A program made the position numbers and the translations under genes. A model generated the notes under the pieces. The model did not search any database. It was not told the DNA's origin and saw nothing but the letters and a program-made list of their open reading frames with translations. From Ectocarpus siliculosus (taxonomy: Eukaryota; Sar; Phaeophyceae; Ectocarpales; Ectocarpaceae), in contig FN649743.1 in NCBI GenBank assembly GCA_000310025.1, positions 1,620,235 to 1,640,772 on the forward strand: 20,538 bases of DNA, read 5' to 3'. Of the stretch, positions 17,316 to 20,538 are shown in pieces; position 1 is the stretch's first letter, and each line of letters begins with the position of its first letter.

Positions 17316-18540
17316 AGTACAGATGGGCGTGGCGGCGGAAACCCGAATGAACGAAAGGAAACCTTACCTACGTTCCGACACACCTATTCAGGCGAGCGGA
17401 AAGCGCGACCCAGCAGCACCGACAAGTACCAGCAGTCGCTTTAGGAGTGCTTCTTTCGAACCACCTAGTGCGGTGATGAGAGAGGGTGCGAGAAAGAGAG
17501 AGCGGGGTAAAGGCGGGAAAAAGACTAAAACTGAGCAGGGCTAACGAAAGGACGAGGGAAAAAACAGTTGGCTCAAATTACAGAGTGTGTGGGGATTGGG
17601 GGCGAGTGTGATAGCTTCTACCTACGGGAAAAACCACAGACAATTTTTGTCTGCACAAGGACACAAAATCAAGAACACATCGGGCAAGTTCAACAAGATG
17701 TTAACATAGACTGGACTAATATAGTTATACCAACTAGATAGAATCAAGAGCCGGTAGCATGGACCGAGAGACAGAGGGAGAAAATATCCTAGACGTACGC
17801 ACAGCAGAGCACACCACAGGTGATGGGGAAACCGCAAGGAATCCAGTGTGGAGTAAAAAGGAGATATGTGCTGCAAAACACGAATAATGCAACAATAGAG
17901 GAGGCGTACCGGATATCGAACAAGTGAGACAACCGGAGCACAGCATGATGCCATATACCTCTGCTACACAAGGGTATGCACGAGTAACCACCACCGCCTA
18001 GCAGATATGCATATCGTATGTATGTGAGAAGGGAAATACACGAAAATTAAAATTCAACACACGCATGCATAGGCCGAGAAATCGAAAATCTAGGTCAGCG
18101 GGGGGTCGGGGCGGATTTTGAGCTGAGGCTTCTGGCTGAGGCGGGGACATACAACGGAGACCGGTTATGTGCGGAATGGCGCGTTTTACAGATGAGGGTG
18201 CTGCGTCTTCTCTCTCTCTCTCTGTGTATATCAGTATGTCATCTGGACCTGGAGACAGTTGAGAGGTGGCGTGCATACCACGACCCCCAGGGTTGTCTTC
18301 TGAAGCTGCTCATGCATACCCCATATGAAACTTCTGGCCCAGCCAGCCTCTAGCCCAGATTTCGGGCCGCGAGTCGGTTCAACATCCTTGGTAAATACGA
18401 CGACTGGCTGCGGTTGTTTGTGTGCAGCATGATGATGAAAAAAAACTAAAACAGTCCGAACGCACAGCCGCAGTCTACAAACGTCCCGCCGCCGCTGCCA
18501 CAATGGACATGTAGTAGTTCCGAAAGTATATACCCCGATC
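17316..18540. other. Gene-poor region
   Basis: Only short overlapping frames without motifs are seen on both strands. The minus strand has two hydrophobic frames, at 17622-17954 and 17734-17994, that overlap each other and have poor codon bias. A short TC microsatellite lies near 18209-18223. I see no RNA gene or clear promoter. Confidence 0.45.
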
Positions 18541-18844
18541 GCCAATAGTTGTACCTCCTGTTTGTTCTACATCGTCTTGAACGACATCCCAAGCCGAAAA
18601 TCGATTGCGCAGTATTATACATGTGCCGAACTCAGGACTCATCTCAACGCAGGGCTTTCAGGAATCCCTTCTCCTACGAGGCTCGAGCTTCCGTCTCCGT
18701 GGTGGTCTTTGTGTGGTCTAGGCCCACCGTCAGACCTCGGCCGACCCCCAGTTTCCCTCTCACGTGTACTGCTCTGTACATTTGGAAACAGCACAGGACA
18801 ATATTCCGCGAGAATCTTGCCTATCCGCCCCCTCCTGCCCTCTT

Positions 18845-18961
<117 letters not shown>

Positions 18962-18991
18962 GCTCGGCCCAACCACGACATTCCGTACTGT

Positions 18992-19113
18992 TGTAGTTCG
19001 GGGACCAGAGTAGACCATCACACTCACCACAGCTCCATCAGGCAGACCATGCAAACGCACGACAATTCGACGTCTGTTGTATGTAGTTCGGGGACCCGAG
19101 CAGACCATCACAC
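18992..19113. repeat. Direct repeat of 32 bp at 90-bp offset
   Basis: The segment at 18992-19023 recurs at 19082-19113 with two substitutions; both begin TGTAGTTCGGGGACC. The CT array ends about 30 to 40 bases before the first copy. The intervening 58 bases are not clearly repeated. It may be a local tandem duplication that has diverged. Confidence 0.75.
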
Positions 19114-19685
19114 ACCAGTGCTGCACGGCTGAAAACAAAAAAGTACGCACGCCAAAGAGAGCTTCCAACGGGAAAGCAGCCCCTTGCGGAAACCTCTCTG
19201 ATCAGGCCGCTTGCTCGGCAACAGACTTCCCTAGCGCCGGCTCTAGAGGGCGAACGAGAGGCCAACCGGTCCAAATTTCAAAAGAGTTATGTAGACAACA
19301 TGCCAGGGTATGCTTTATACGTCCAGTGACGCACGGTAGGGTGAAAAAGTTCGACTTTAGCTAGAGCGTACCACAATACAGTAGCTCCAAGATCAGGGAG
19401 CGAGCTTCAAACGCGAAACGATCTCTGCGCGAGGTTGGTGTTTCGCGCCCTTAATATGCTGCCGTCATATACCTAGGTTGTATTGTCACCTAATGCAAAA
19501 TGTTTGAGGCGATTACGTGCGGCAGGGGATAAGCATGGTGTATTCAAAGTTCAAATTTCAGGAGAGCCCGCGCCTAGGGTCTGAACGTACCCTCTGCATG
19601 TTGCGCATGCACATCCATTGGATACACCATGCCCAGACCACGAATAGGCGTGCCCCTGCGTAAGCTGTACGTGTAACGAAACATT

Positions 19686-20484
19686 TTGTCATTTTGGTGG
19701 ATACCCTGGAATAACGGCCGGGATAGGTCGAGCTGCTGCCAGATGAACCGTCGGGTAGGTAGGTGGGGCCAACGGGCCTGTGGGATTAACAGTCCCACAG
19801 CTCAACCGGGTACGCCACCGGCGTCGCTTCGGAACCAGCCTGGTAGCCCTACTACACCCGTAAGCGGGGGTATGCAGCCAATACTAACCCTTCGCCAGCT
19901 CACGGAAGGCGCGCTAACCCCGCGTCAACCAGTGGTCGACAACACAGGAGCAGACGTCACAAGTGAACGTCCACCGAGCCGGAGCAGGAGAGAGGGCAAC
20001 CTGAACCCCGTCGCCGCGACAAAGCGTGATGCGAGAGATGCCGGGGCACGCGTCCGTCGGACGGGAGGAAAGACCGGGTCGGGCAGGAAACGCAAGAGGA
20101 GGCCCTCTTGTTAGGGATACGGGTGGCCTACCCAGTCTTGAGAGCAAGATCGTGGAGGAGGATCACTCCAAGCAATACAGCGAGGCGAGGAGGGAGGCAA
20201 GGCCCGTAAAGATCGCGCGATTGCCGAAGACGAAACGGCGAAAATCAGAGGCCGTGGGGAATCACTGCATTGATTCTCGGCGTAGGAATCACATCGGGAA
20301 CCCAAGACAAGCCGGTTATCAGCCAAGCACGCGGAATGCGGGTAGGAGACAAGCTGCCCCAGCTGTGCTATCTGTAGGCCAACCAACAATAAAGAAGCGA
20401 AAAAAGGCGTGCGGTCGTATGGAATGCGGATGGGCTGCACACAAAATCTGGCGCCGAGTGTCGCAAATGCCCCCAGGAGTGTAG
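19686..20484 (+). pseudogene. Two overlapping frames offset by one: fragmentary gene or transposon relic
   Basis: Frame A (19686-20114) encodes a Pro/Thr/Ser-rich segment, then a basic stretch ending GGKTGSGRKRKRRPSC before a stop. Frame B (20026-20484), shifted by one, continues with SLESKIVEEDHSKQYSEA, a long basic region (PKTKRRKSEA) and a C-terminal KKACGRMECGWAAHK that hints at a metal-binding knuckle. A and B overlap by 89 bases. The shift may reflect a splice, a frameshift mutation or sequencing error near the contig end. I recognise no reverse transcriptase, transposase or integrase motif. Confidence 0.3.
19778..19800. repeat. Perfect 8-bp-stem hairpin
   Basis: CTGTGGGA (19778-19785) and TCCCACAG (19793-19800) are perfect complements around a 7-base loop. 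Two CAG/ACAG dinucleotide contexts in it could act as acceptors for an exon that reads PTAQPGTPPASL on the plus strand. No T-run follows, so it is not a bacterial-type terminator. Confidence 0.5.
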
Positions 20485-20538
20485 CAAACAAGCAGCATGG
20501 AGCGTGCGCGCTAAATTATGAATGGGGAAGGGGGGGGG

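Overview
The window looks like an assembled contig of nuclear DNA from a stramenopile, most likely a brown alga (Ectocarpus-like). No bacterial operon, rRNA or organellar gene is visible. The reasons are: short, G/C-ending coding exons with GT-AG introns of about 0.26 to 1.7 kb; many microsatellites; long gene-poor stretches; and an ankyrin-repeat protein whose C-terminal module (AxxDRAWRRRG, CRAHPDRLQ, a terminal GVFRxIV) I associate from memory with the large Ectocarpus ankyrin families. The organism call is inference. Both ends look like contig ends: bases 1-178 are stuttering homopolymers, and the last bases are a G run.

Layout. (1) 209-2010, plus strand: the 3' part of an unrecognised basic Ser/Arg/Gly-rich protein in three exons that join in one frame; its 5' end is off the contig. 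(2) 2011-5300: gene-poor DNA with an inverted repeat, a GTT array and a purine-rich tract. (3) 5311-5964: one exon-like fragment, not recognised. (4) 6083-13546, minus strand: a nine-exon gene for an AIM24/TIGR00266-family protein, rebuilt by hand from phase-compatible splice sites. The introns carry two minisatellites, a tRNA-like element with A and B boxes, and a 32-base alternating purine-pyrimidine tract. (5) 13547-15050: intergenic DNA with palindromes; it holds the AIM24 promoter side and the 3' side of the next gene. (6) 15051-16268, minus strand: an ankyrin-repeat protein that is open as one exon, possibly with further exons upstream. (7) 16457-17315, minus strand: three exon-like open stretches that I could not join into a gene. 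(8) 17316-19680: gene-poor DNA with a 106-base CT array and a 90-base-offset duplication. (9) 19686-20484, plus strand: two overlapping reading frames, offset by one frame, of possible transposon or fragmentary-gene origin.

The genes show no evident functional link. The AIM24-family protein is probably mitochondrial. The ankyrin protein is a likely protein-interaction scaffold. The strongest result is the AIM24 gene model and its three alternative-splicing signals: a stop codon inside a 5' splice site, a tandem GAGAAG acceptor, and a 5' splice site inside a pentanucleotide repeat.
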